NCBI GenBank assembly: GCA_009767595.1
Contig: VSDK01009674.1
Coordinates: 127,950-191,949 of the forward strand
Direction of reading: 5' to 3'
DNA: 64,000 nucleotides
Source: Symbiodinium kawagutii
Taxonomy: Eukaryota; Sar; Dinophyceae; Suessiales; Symbiodiniaceae
Numbering within the stretch: the stretch's first letter is position 1; each line of letters begins with the position of its first letter. The notes beneath the pieces are model-generated. The model was not told where the DNA came from. It saw only the letters and a program-made list of their open reading frames with translations, and searched no databases. The position numbers and the translations under genes are program-made. Shown piece after piece: positions 11,291-20,849 of the stretch.

Positions 11291-11450
11291 ATTCTGTTGT
11301 TCATGGCGCGGCCAGGAGATCTCCTCATCTCGCGGCTTGGACATGTCTGTGGCCACAGTGGGCGCTGGCAGCATTTGCCAGGGACGAATCATCGTGCGCT
11401 GGCGGGTGCTGGGCCCTGGGAGTGCCGTGAACCATCAACGATCAACCTGT
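11291..11450 (+). CDS. GC-rich exon, frame unresolved
   Basis: After TTGGTCGCAG all three + frames stay open for 120 nt or more: MARPGDLLISRLGHVCGH..., DSVVHGAARRSPHLAAW... and MSVATVGAGSICQGRIIVRW followed by RVLGPGSAVNHQ. The last has the highest share of C at third positions. An exon is likely; its frame and product are not. Confidence 0.4.
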
Positions 11451-11499
11451 GTTGGGTTTCAGATATCTTCAAGCAGGTGGTTTTCTAGATATATTTGAT

Positions 11500-12560
11500 T
11501 ATTAAGCGATTTTCAATTAGTGGTCAATGAGATTATTAAGCGATTTTTGATTAGTGGTTCATGAGTTTTCTTCAAGCAGTTTCATTTGTAGATATGTTCA
11601 GTGTTTTTTGCGATAGAATCGAAGGTTGTGAATGGTCATTTTTGATCACCTTATTTCTTGAGGTTTTTGATGTTTTTGGGAATATGATTAACGGTTCTGA
11701 ATGGATATTCGGTATTCCTGGTAATCAATCATTCATGGTTGTCAAAGGCCAGCAATTATCACTTATCAATCCCAATGATAATGACGGTCACCATCATTGT
11801 TAACAGGTTTTATTGATGATGATTAGCCATTGACCATTGACAATGATAATCAACAAACAGTCGTGTTTAGTGTTTTTTTGAAATAAGACGGACTTACCAT
11901 ATAAGTCGTCAGCTAAGATGGTTCCTCACTCACAACTAAAAAGGATGGTTAGTTACATGGCTACTAGTTACGAATGGTTTGATATTATGTCAGTCATTAG
12001 TTCTCATAGAGCACTCAGTATTGACAAACTAATCTTTAATAGTGATCATTTAAGGTTATTAGTGGTGATGAATCATGGGTTGTGATTGTGGATCAAGATT
12101 GTCAATGACAACGAATACTACTGTAATGGTTGATCAATCAGGGAATTATTGCGAATACCGTGGAGCCAACTAGTACTGGTACGAACGAATGATTGGAAAT
12201 GACTGAGTGTTTATGAGTGGTTATTGAAGATGGTTATTCATCGGTATTTTTGGTGATTAAATGACGCTGAACAATTATTTTTCAACAGTCATTCGCCATT
12301 TGTGGTTTTGAAAGATCCATGATGACTAATCATGATTTCAATGGTGATTAATGGCTACCACTGGTGATCATGATGATTACAATCATGGTCATTAAATATC
12401 AATGGTTATTGAGGTTATTTGTTACCGTTGGGAGTTGATTCTTCAATTTCCGGTGGTACTGTAAATGATTAAACATCATCTGCCACTGATGGATTACATT
12501 GATCAAAGATGATTTAAAGTGATGATGCTGATGATTGATGATTGCCAGCTGTCGAGTCAC
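11500..12560. other. No supported gene
   Basis: AT-rich sequence with scattered TGGTTAATGATGG-like words. Two short direct repeats, GATTATTAAGCGATTTT, occur near 11500 and 11532. No exon with good splice sites was found. Confidence 0.5.
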
Positions 12561-12887
12561 GCCATTTTGTCTCATGTTTGAATACTTTTGGCACTACGTG
12601 GCTGTAAGGAAACAGATATCATAACAATGGTTACTCCAAGCAGTGATTGGTAAGTAGTGACTTGTAATGGTTCGAGGGTTTCTATCGTGCATTGCCTCGA
12701 AAGCCAGCAGCAATATATTGTGGTTGCTAAAGACATTGTGAACCGCGAAAACGGCCAGGGTTTCTTCAAAAATGATTCATCTACTTCTGAGTACCTCCAA
12801 TTTACAAAACCCCATGTAAACATAGGGCAACAGCAAACACACCTAGGCCGTCCACAAGCCAGCATCGGTGGTTCGGTGACAATTTAG

Positions 12888-13340
12888 CACTACGAGATAT
12901 GAGATACATATTGTGCATGATTTCTACAAGGTGGGCCCCCTAAGTCAGATAACTTGGGCGTATAACTAGGGTAACTATCAGTTATGGAAGATATAACTAT
13001 AGTTAAATGGCTTATTAATCAACTTATAACCAGGGGGGCCCACCTTGTAGGTAAGCATCCTTCCGGTAACATTCTGAGAAATTGGACTGCCTTGAAAAGC
13101 GTCATCTCTTCAGAGCATTGGCATGCTAAATTTGTTGGCACATACAGAGTGGTACCCCCCAGTGAGCTAACTTAGGTCATAACGACGGTAAGTACCAGTT
13201 ATAGAAGATACAACTATACTTAGGTGACTTATAAGCAAACTTATAACCAGAGGGTACCACTCTGTATGCAAGTAGCGCAGTCATGGATTATCACTTCGGT
13301 TATGAACGGACAGTCGAAACATAGCAATGGAACGAGAAAA
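12888..13340 (+). CDS. Three-exon gene fragment with two family A introns
   Basis: Exon 12888-12930 (after AATTTAG) reads TTRYEIHIVHDFYK. Exon 13056-13148 reads HPSGNILRNWTALKSVIS and SEHWHAKFVGTYR. Exon 13281-13340 reads SWIITSVMNGQSKHSNGTRK and ends at a strong GTAAGG donor. The two introns (12931-13055, 125 nt; 13149-13280, 132 nt) are each filled by one family A element, and both junctions are phase 0. Donors are GTGGGC and GTGGTA, both inside left TIRs; acceptors are GTAGGTAAG and AGCGCAG just past the right TIRs. No known family is recognised. The consistent phases are the main support. Confidence 0.55.
12925..13049. mobile_element. Family A inverted-repeat element (copy A3)
   Basis: It is TA-flanked, with ends CAAGGTGGGCCCCCTAAG and CAGGGGGGCCCACCTTG. 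The interior has no ORF. It fills the first intron of the gene at 12888-13340. Confidence 0.8.
13143..13266. mobile_element. Family A inverted-repeat element (copy A4, variant core)
   Basis: It is TA-flanked, with ends CAGAGTGGTACCCCCCAG and AGAGGGTACCACTCTG. The interior CTTATAAGCAAACTTATAACC is close to A3, but the GGGCCC core is replaced by GGTACC, the core typical of family C. It fills the second intron of the same gene. Confidence 0.8.
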
Positions 13341-13668
13341 GTAAGGACTTCAGTGATGAGAATGTTTGGATGCTTGGTCATTACAACTATTCGTGTTTAG
13401 TAGGCAACCATCAATATCCGACAATACTCAATACCATGATAGTCACAAATAATCAACCAACAATGATTGCATTGATGGTATTAATGATGAATGTTGAAAC
13501 CAAAGTCATCCGCAATATATTTACTCTGGGTGGATTACAGCCATGAACTTAGCTTTTTAGCTTTTTTGGGATATGAATGATTTACCATACAGCTACTAAA
13601 AGTTAGACTTTTAGCAAGGGATCTAACAGCCACCAAGAGTTACTGTTTCTCTTGATCTAGTCCTTGCT

Positions 13669-13937
13669 ATGAAGGATGAACAGTCATATCCAGGTGACCC
13701 AAAGTCACCACTGTCACCAGTTGCATCAAACCTGCCGGCCGGTGGTCGGGAATCTGGGGCCGAGGGCTCGGCTCGCCTGCTGGCGGTCCGGGAACCGCGG
13801 TGCCAGGTACAACTCACGCCACAAAGTGCTTTCTTCATGCAAGCAGCTCCTGAAGGAGGAGCTTGCCGGTGGTTCGCGGGGCAAGGAACATGTCGATCTG
13901 GGGACCACCAATGATCCCAAGGTGGTGATTTGCATGG
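13669..13937 (+). CDS. Exon with partial CCCH zinc-finger motif; competing frame
   Basis: One frame from ATG 13669 reads PLSPVASNLPAGGRESGAEG, then MQAAPEGGACRWFAGQGTCR and SGDH before a stop. C-x8-C-x5 with W/F, G-x-C-R and G-D fits the first two thirds of a CCCH RNA-binding finger (C-x8-C-x5-C-x3-H), so the last Cys and His would come from the next exon. A second frame (LLKEELAGGSRGKEHVDL then GTTNDPKVVICM) runs to ATG|GTGAGC at 13938, the start of a D element, and has better third-position GC. Both are open over the same DNA. The CCCH match is specific but its donor is unclear. Confidence 0.45.
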
Positions 13938-14739
13938 TGAGCTGGGTCAATGTTGACCATGGTTAATAGTGGGAAAACAAGTCTCATGGTGATTCACATG
14001 GCGAGTCAATTTAATGATACGGGAACCAGGGGTAGCCAAATCTGATGGTGATTCATATCCCAGCAGTTCGACTGGGATCTGGTGTTGTTTGGGATGAGGT
14101 GTACAGAGTTTTCACCCAGAGCCATATCGGTGGATCGAAATCACTTGATACCGGTTTTAGGTGGACATATTGCCAAACTAGTCGAATTGTTGGGGAATGA
14201 AGAAGCATTGATTTTGGGATTGCAAGGACCCAATGTAGTTGCTGTCACAAACCGCCCACCACGTAGCCAGTATAGCAAGGTGTCACCCGTCGTGCGAATC
14301 AGTTCTTAATTTTTCACTTGCTGGTGGTTGGGAGGGAGCTAAGGAGCCAGGGGTACCCATATATCCGTTTAGGGGGGGTGGCCATGAACCAAGTGGTAGT
14401 CCTCAGAAATGGCAAGTTTCATCAAGTTTCCCTATCATTCATGGCATCCCCTAAAAGTTGATGAGGTTAATGATGATTAATGATGGTGAGTAGTGGTTAA
14501 TGGTTAATGAATTATGGTTAATGATGGTAATTTCATGGCTATTCTTGGACGGTTGGCAGGTACCATTTCCGGACCCGTCTCCTTGAGGCTTCGTGATGCA
14601 AACTTTCGAAGCACGACTGTGACATATCTGTGGTGAACTAACATGGCAATGGAAACCCTGGGAAATCGTCCCATTGTGGTGGACCAAACGGTATTTCCGA
14701 ATTGCTCTTAGTCATAAACTTGGTGTGAATAGCTGGCTG

Positions 14740-14830
14740 TGAGGAGGGAGCGATTTGGAGCCAGGGGTATGCTTATACCTATACCCATCCAATGGGGGAG
14801 CGATTTGGAGCTACCACGAATGGTGTAAGC
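14740..14830. mobile_element. Family F inverted-repeat element
   Basis: Marked by GGGAGCGATTTGGAGCCAGG, TATACCTATACCCATCCAATGG and a second GGGGGAGCGATTTGGAGCTA. Related copies are at about 14325-14385 and 44330-44430. No ORF. In the copy at 14325 the right side borders a short exon-like segment (GGHEPSGSPQKW) with a GCAAGT donor at 14419. Confidence 0.45.
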
Positions 14831-15436
14831 AACTGGTAGATAGTGGTTACTGAATGATCAAAAGGTTAGTTGATGGTTATCTTGATGATGGTTATCTTGA
14901 TGGTAATACTATCTTGATGGTAATACTGAATGTTTAATGATGGATATTTTGATGGGTAACTATTGGTCAATGGTTGCTTCCATTGCATCGCCCAGGTACT
15001 CCAAGGTGCTGGTTTTTGGTGGCTTTCTCAAGTCACAGGGGTAACCCTAGGTCTCATCTAGTGTATGAACCATCTATAGCAATAGACCATTGAATTGGTG
15101 GCTTGAGAAAGCACCACATTCACCAATCAAAATGGCCCAAATGGCCCAACTGTCGCTTAAACCCTTGATTTGTTGAGTACTTTTGGGTCAATTGTACATT
15201 TTAACCCGCATTTACCCTCCGGTAAACTAACCTGGCAATGGATTTGAGCCATATTTTTCGAGCGAAACCCTAGGAAAAAAACAATTTCTATGGTTGATTT
15301 TCCAATGCCAGGTTAGTTTTCCATTTATTTTCCATTTTTTTGCCATATTTTTCTAGTTAAACCACATTTACCAATAAAACTGGCCTAAAAATCGCCTGTC
15401 ACATGGCCCAAATGTAGATCAACCCACGGGCGCTCC

Positions 15437-15545
15437 ATGGCGTATCGTGGGCCTCCCCGGGGCGCCGGGCCGGGTGGGTGGCCGCCGTTCAGGCGCCGTG
15501 CCGCCCTCGGTGCCATATCCCAGCTCCAAGTCGGCAGCGTAGCTC
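15437..15545 (+). CDS. GC-rich exon, Gly/Pro/Arg-rich
   Basis: The frame from ATG 15437 reads MAYRGPPRGAGPGGWPPFRR and RAALGAISQLQVGSVARQRC. It stands out from AT-rich flanks. A second frame (GAVPPSVPYPSSKSAA, stop) follows an AG inside it. Function is unknown; the composition could suit a low-complexity RNA-associated tail. Confidence 0.35.
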
Positions 15546-15736
15546 GACAGCGGTGCGGTGGTGAAGGTCAGAACCAGGTGGTAATGGTTTGCAACATGTT
15601 AATTGATTTACCACTATAATAATGGTTAATAACCAGAGTAAACAACCAATGACAGTAGTGATTAGCTAAAAATGATGATTGAGCCAACGGGTGGATAACT
15701 GAGCCAGCGTTTTGAGGTTTTTTTAAAGCGCGGGAC

Positions 15737-16298
15737 GAAGTTGATGCTACGTCATGCATGTGTCTGGGTTGGGTTGGGGTGGGGCGAGTTAATGTTCGGT
15801 GGCACTTGCTTCATGAAGTTGATGCTACGTCGTGTGTCTGGGTTGGGTTGGGGTGGGGCGAGTTAATGTTCGGTGGCACTTGCTTCATGAAGTTGATGCT
15901 ACGTCATGTGTCTGGGTTGGGTTGGGGTGGGGCATGTTAACGTTCTGTGGCACTTGCTTCATGAAGTTGATGCTACGTCATGTGTCTGGGTTGGGTTGGG
16001 GTGGGGCATGTTAACGTTCGGTGGCACTTGCTTCATGAAGTTGCTGCTGCGTCATGTGTCTGGGTTGGGTTGGGGTGCGGCATGTTAACGTTCGGTGGCA
16101 CATGCTTCATGAAGTTGATGCTACGTCATGTGTCAGGGTTGGATTGGGGTGGGGCATGTTAACGTTCTGTGGCACTTGCTTCATGAAGTTGATGCTACGT
16201 CGTGTGTCTGGGTTGGGTTGGGGTGGGGCATGTTAACGTTCGGTGGCACTTGCTTCATGAAGTTGATGCTACGTCATGTGTCTGGGTTGGGTTGGGGT
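15737..16298. repeat. 74-bp minisatellite
   Basis: About 7.5 tandem copies of a 74-bp unit containing TGTCTGGGTTGGGTTGGGGT, GTTAACGTTCGGTGGCACTT and GAAGTTGATGCTACGTCATG. The first copy has a 2-bp insertion. Since 74 is not a multiple of 3, the apparent ORFs over the array shift frame with each unit and are not evidence of a gene. The last copy is cut 18 bp into the G-rich part, directly before an exon. Confidence 0.95.
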
Positions 16299-16299
16299 C

Positions 16300-16829
16300 T
16301 TCAAGAGTGGATGTCAGGGATGACAGTGAGGAGTCCGAATCATCTTCTCCGCCGGGCCCTCATGATTCTCCTCATCGCAGAGCGAAGATTGACCATTGGA
16401 CGCGGCATTCAGAAGTGCTGCCGTGTCTTGGTCTGCATTCTTTTTTTTGGGGGGGCAGCTCAGGGTTGTGGGTTTACCGCTTTGCGTGAAAATTGTGTTG
16501 GTGAGGCCTCGGTCCAGCGCAGTTGACGCACCTGCAGCTCCTTTGGGTCTTTCTGCTCGGGCAAGCCTGTTCCAGGAATTATATTCTCGGACTGAGGAGG
16601 ACGAGCTGCCAAGCGCAAAATGGGGCAGGTGCTCTCGCAAACCTGCCGCTACGCTCTGGCTCCTCACATGTTTGGCTCGGGACTCCACAAGGGCAAGATC
16701 AGACTACTTTGTGGTGGATTCTTCAAGCAGGATGAGCACGGTGACTGGTTTTGCTGGAAGTCCTATCCGGTGCCATCTGAGCGGTGGCGTGAGATTCCTC
16801 GTTTCCTTCGCAAGAAGTATGCTGAATAG
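16300..16829 (+). CDS. Coding island with three frame segments, terminal stop
   Basis: Three + frames carry protein-like segments in order: 16300-16440 (RVDVRDDSEESESSSPPG, PHDSPHRRAKIDHWTRHSEV), 16500-16615 (SAVDAPAAPLGLSARASLFQ, ELYSRTEEDELPSAKWG) and 16620-16829 (MGQVLSQTCRYALAPHMFGS, FFKQDEHGDWFCWKSYPVP, SERWREIPRFLRKKYAE, stop). The breaks may be short introns or frameshifts of a decayed copy; no clean intron of normal size fits between the last two. A run of T and G at 16441-16456 could be a slippage site. The C-terminal segment is basic and Trp-rich. No family is recognised. Confidence 0.4.
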
Positions 16830-16839
16830 GTGGTGATGA

Positions 16840-18170
16840 TCTACATGTTGATTATAGTACTAAAACATAGGAGTTAAATAATTGTAGTGGTAAACATTGT
16901 GAATAATCAGAATAACTAGTAGTAAAATAGCCATTGGAATAACAATAGTAGTGGTCAGTAACATATGACAGTAGTTAGTGATAACCAGTGGTAATAGTAT
17001 GATTAATACCCATAGTAAACAACCAATGACAGTAGTGACTAGCTAAAAATAGACATGATGAATACAGTTGATTGATTAATGGTCAATAAATTATTGGGTA
17101 ATGATTAACTGATAATGATTCATAACACGTTAATGATAGGGTTGCTGCAGCAATATAGTTGAGTAACATGTCCATAACGATTAATAGCATGTTAATTCTA
17201 GTGGTCAAAGAACAGGGGTTCTATAGTTAAAGTAGTGTGATGATAACCATTGAGAGAACCATAGTTGAACATGACAACCATCATAATGATTGACACCATG
17301 TTAATAATAGGGTCACTATAGCATAAGCATGGTAATGATTGATGCACTATTGTAAAAAATTGGTAATGATTGATAACCATAGTAGTGGTGAACAACCAAT
17401 GACAGTAATGATTTGTTCACCATAGAACGTGATAACAATTGGAAATGATAATCATAAGCATAGCAATGGTTGACAACCAATGATGAATCTCCCTCTCTAT
17501 ATTTATCTATGTAATCGATCACTGGTTTGATTATAATAACCAGTTGGTATCATAGCATGATAACCATTGGTAATGAACTGGTAATGATGAATAACCTTTG
17601 TAATGATGAATAACCATTGTAATGGCTAGTAGCAAATCTCAGAAGTTAATGACAACCAGTTGGTATCATAACATGATAACCATTTGTAATGAATTGGTAA
17701 CGATTAACAAGAACCATTGGAAGGAACCATAGTGCTTAATAATCGTCAGAACCATTGGTAATGAACTGGTAATGATGAATAACTGATGTTCGTTAAATAA
17801 TAGCAACGATAATGGTAATGATCAACATGTTAATAACATTATAATGATTAACATTGGCAATAGACTGGTCATGATTAAATGGAACTGATTGGAAATGATT
17901 CATCATGATTATCATTTAATACTGGTATTGACAACCGTTGGTAATGATAACCATAGTAATGGTTAGTAACAAATGACAGTAGTTAATGATTCACTAAATG
18001 ATTCTTGGTTGTCAATGATTAACATTGGTGATGATTGATAACATGGTAATGACAATGGTAATGAACAACATAATAAGTTGATGGTGAACAACATAATTGA
18101 TAGATATTATGGATGGTTATGAGAACAGATATGATTTTATAGTTGTAACAGAGTAGTGGTAATGATCAAC
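16840..18170. other. Degenerate AT-rich satellite-like sequence
   Basis: It consists of variants of GGTAATGATTAATAACCATTG, such as GGTAATGAACTGGTAATGAT and GATAACCATTGG, without a fixed period. No exon is seen. It resembles a heavily decayed expansion of the same words found in the decamer array. Confidence 0.6.
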
Positions 18171-18382
18171 CTGAGCCCCTGATTAATAGCCGGGGGTACC
18201 CCCCCCGGAAATTATAAACACCTACCCCGATATCGATGTTGCGCATAAACAAAAACCGGGGTCGCATAAGGCCGCGTAAACTTTTTGGGGACGCGAGGAC
18301 GCTATCTGCGTAAGCTGATCAATTTTTGATATTCCCAAGTTGATGAACCCCAGTGGCGTAGGCTTTGCGTAAGTTGCATGGG

Positions 18383-18650
18383 CTAATGACTGGGGCAGCC
18401 CTCTTTTGCAACTTGGTGGGCTCCCTCGATTGCCCCCCGGATAAAGGTTTCAAAACTGAAAACGACTGCAAAGACAACCAACTCATCTATTTCAATGAAA
18501 ACTGCACGAAAAAAATGCATTAGCAGATACCAGCCGTCTATTTTCACCAAACATTTTCCTCGTAAGCTCTCATTGTGGAGGGCCAAGTCATGTGCAACGC
18601 TTGAGTTGTATGTGGGTTGTAGCTGTTGCCACAGTTCTTCTTCCTGGTTC
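18383..18650 (-). CDS. Possible minus-strand exon
   Basis: After a minus-strand acceptor (GAACCAG at about 18645) the frame reads EEELWQQLQPTYNSSVAHDL, ALHNESLRGKCLVKIDGWYL, then a hydrophobic segment (FIEIDELVVFAVVFSFETF) and EGAHQVAKEGCPSH with a stop. The reading is protein-like, but almost all other exons here are on the + strand, and part may be chance. Confidence 0.3.
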
Positions 18651-18825
18651 TTCACTTGACATTGGCTGCTTGGTGGTTTCAAACATTGTCTATTTTCACT
18701 AGTAATTATAAACAACCAACCAGTTGGGGGACGAGGGTCAGCGAAACCAGCGAACAGTGGTAGAGCCACGGTGAAAAAAATCGGTGATGGCCCCCCACCT
18801 CCCAGAATCCATTGGGCGCCAGCGC

Positions 18826-18915
18826 TGTTCAGGATAGGCGCCAGTGTGTCCGACCCCTTTGTGGTGCTGCGAATGGAGGAGACCCCAACCGGGGCGGAAA
18901 CGGAACGACGAGCTC
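18826..18915 (+). CDS. Candidate exon with C2-like motif
   Basis: After CTGTTCAG the frame reads RIGASVSDPFVVLRMEETP and TGAETERRAPS, with possible donors at 18918-18925. S-D-P-F-V-V-L matches the Ca2+-loop region of C2 domains (S-D-P-Y/F-V-x-V). That is a short motif, so the family call is tentative. A long minus-strand frame overlaps. Confidence 0.3.
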
Positions 18916-19462
18916 CCAGTGGGGTCAACCAACAAGGTTGGGGTCTTCTTTGGGTTTGTACGGGGTAGATATCAATGGTTAGATACCAATGGTTGGATAT
19001 CAATTTAGACATCAATGGTCAGGCAGCAATGGGTTTGACTCGGCTGTTTTTTTCTACGATATCTAGCCATAGTGATTTTTTAATGATATTTGATCATTAT
19101 TGTTGTTGATTGCAGTCTGTATCCTTACTTTAAACGACATCTAATCGTCATGGAAATTTGTTCGTGATTGTCGGCCACCATTCGCCCCACGATCAACCGC
19201 ATTGGCAAGACGAACTAGTGATGGTGGCAAATGATGAAATTAGTTAGCAAGGAAACATTGAAGACTTGGAAAAAAATGTTGCCTGGACCAGTGAATCACC
19301 AAAATTTGAATGGCAATTGACAATTGAACATGTTCAACGGCTTTTAACATTTTCAGGGCAAATGAACTCAGTAGGATAGATTCAGACAACTGATTGCTAC
19401 AGCTGGTTAGTTCATTCCATTAAGCAACTTGTCCTTGTCCTTGCGACAAAAAAACAAATTCA

Positions 19463-20388
19463 GAAGACAAATTGAACCAAAACATGCCCCTGGGGTAGAA
19501 GACAGCTTGATGGTGACGGTGAATCTCGACTTCACCAACCATGACCTTGTCTTTGTGCAGAAGGCTTGTTGACTTTGATCTGGCTGGTGGTTCGGTTGAC
19601 TTTTACTTCCCTAGTAGTGACAAATGGTTGATTGGTTGACTTGCGCAAGTTTGTATAGCGGTCGTTCAACCACCAACCTGCAATCAATCACCAACCAGCA
19701 ATCCTTATCGAGAAGAAACAAATATGGTTTCCAATCATGGATCAATACTTGGAAGAAACTGAATCATTATCAAAGTACTTTGATACAGGTAGCATCTGAG
19801 AAAACAGTATTCAATAATTGTCCTCTATGTTTCTTACACACTGGTTTCTTTCAACTAAGATAAATCTGCGTCAGCTAGTTGTGAAAAAGCAAACTTGGAA
19901 GCTATTGTAGGCTTCAAGAACATGCTTCATTCTTGCCATGACATTGTTGGGACTGTGCAACCGTATTGGTAGTTGTTTCATGGCCACGCATGTTGAAAAT
20001 GCATTGAATCCTGACCGCAATCTACTGCTTGAAGGTAGCCCAGAATCGGTACGTGTTTGGTATAGATTCCCCCGCTGATGACCCATCGAAACACCTGCAA
20101 ATTTCTGTCAGACCCACAAAGCAGCGCCAGCTTTTATACACTGATACCCAGCAGTTTCTCGAGAAACTATAGGTATTCACAGGTCGTTCTAGTATTGAGC
20201 AGTGGTTCACATACCTAGCAGTTTTCTTCAGCACTACCAGTTTGAATCGATGTAAATGCCACTGGTTCGTTCATTGTCGTGGACATCCCATGATTTTAAC
20301 GCATCAGAGGGTCACCCGTCGTCGGTGAGGACAAAAGCATCAAGCTCCTCTCCATGACAAGCGCGGTCAACACAGGCGAGTTCAGCGG
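19463..20388 (+). CDS. Three-exon gene fragment, unknown membrane-like protein
   Basis: The exon ending at 19563 reads KHAPGVEDSLMVTVNLDFTN and HDLVFVQK and ends in phase 0 at a GC donor (AAG|GCTTGT). Exon 19911-20034 reads ASRTCFILAMTLLGLCNRIG, SCFMATHVENALNPDRNLLL and E, ending at GAAG|GTAGCC. Exon 20310-20388 continues GSPVVGEDKSIKLLSMTSAV and NTGEFSG, ending at GCGG|GTGTTG. All junction phases agree (0, 1). The middle exon has a hydrophobic stretch. Intron 1 holds element B6. The start of the first exon is uncertain (frame open from 19411). No family is recognised. Confidence 0.55.
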
Positions 20389-20842
20389 GTGTTGGGAGCC
20401 ATGGTGGACGATCACAGCATGATCAAACAGTGGCTGATACAATGGGTGATGATTTAGTGATAATATGATGGTTAATATGATTGCTAGATGATGGCTGATA
20501 GTATTCTGGCCAATATGATGGTTAATGTTGGACATGTTTTTGTTGATAGTGGTTCATAAGAGTTAATATCATGATCAACCATGGTAGTTTATACAACCAT
20601 TATGCAGTGAGTCAGCAGGTGTTGGGAGCCATGGTGGACGATCACAGCATGATCAAACAGTGGCTGATACAATGGGTGATGATTTAGTGATAATATGATG
20701 GTTAATATGATTGCTAGATGATGGCTGATAGTATTCTGGCCAATATGATGGTTAATGTTGGACATGTTTTTGTTGATAGTGGTTCATAAGAGTTAATATC
20801 ATGATCAACCATGGTAGTTTATACAACCATTATGCAGTGAGT
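20382..20842. repeat. 230-bp tandem duplication
   Basis: Two nearly identical copies (20382-20611 and 20612-20842) start at TCAGCGGGTGTTGGGAGCC / TCAGCAGGTGTTGGGAGCC and end at TTATGCAGTGAGT. The only change I noticed is G to A four bases before the GTGTTGG. The duplicated unit begins at the splice donor of the exon ending at 20388. Confidence 0.95.
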
Positions 20843-20849
20843 ATGTTTA

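Noticed and set aside
15758..16489. Series of 60-residue frames over the minisatellite
   Set aside because: Each is the same sequence shifted by 74 bp, and frames change each unit; a repeat effect, not genes.
18383..19015. 210-residue minus-strand frame as one gene
   Set aside because: It crosses a short B element and a GC-rich + strand exon candidate; only its last third looks coding, so I listed that part alone with low confidence.
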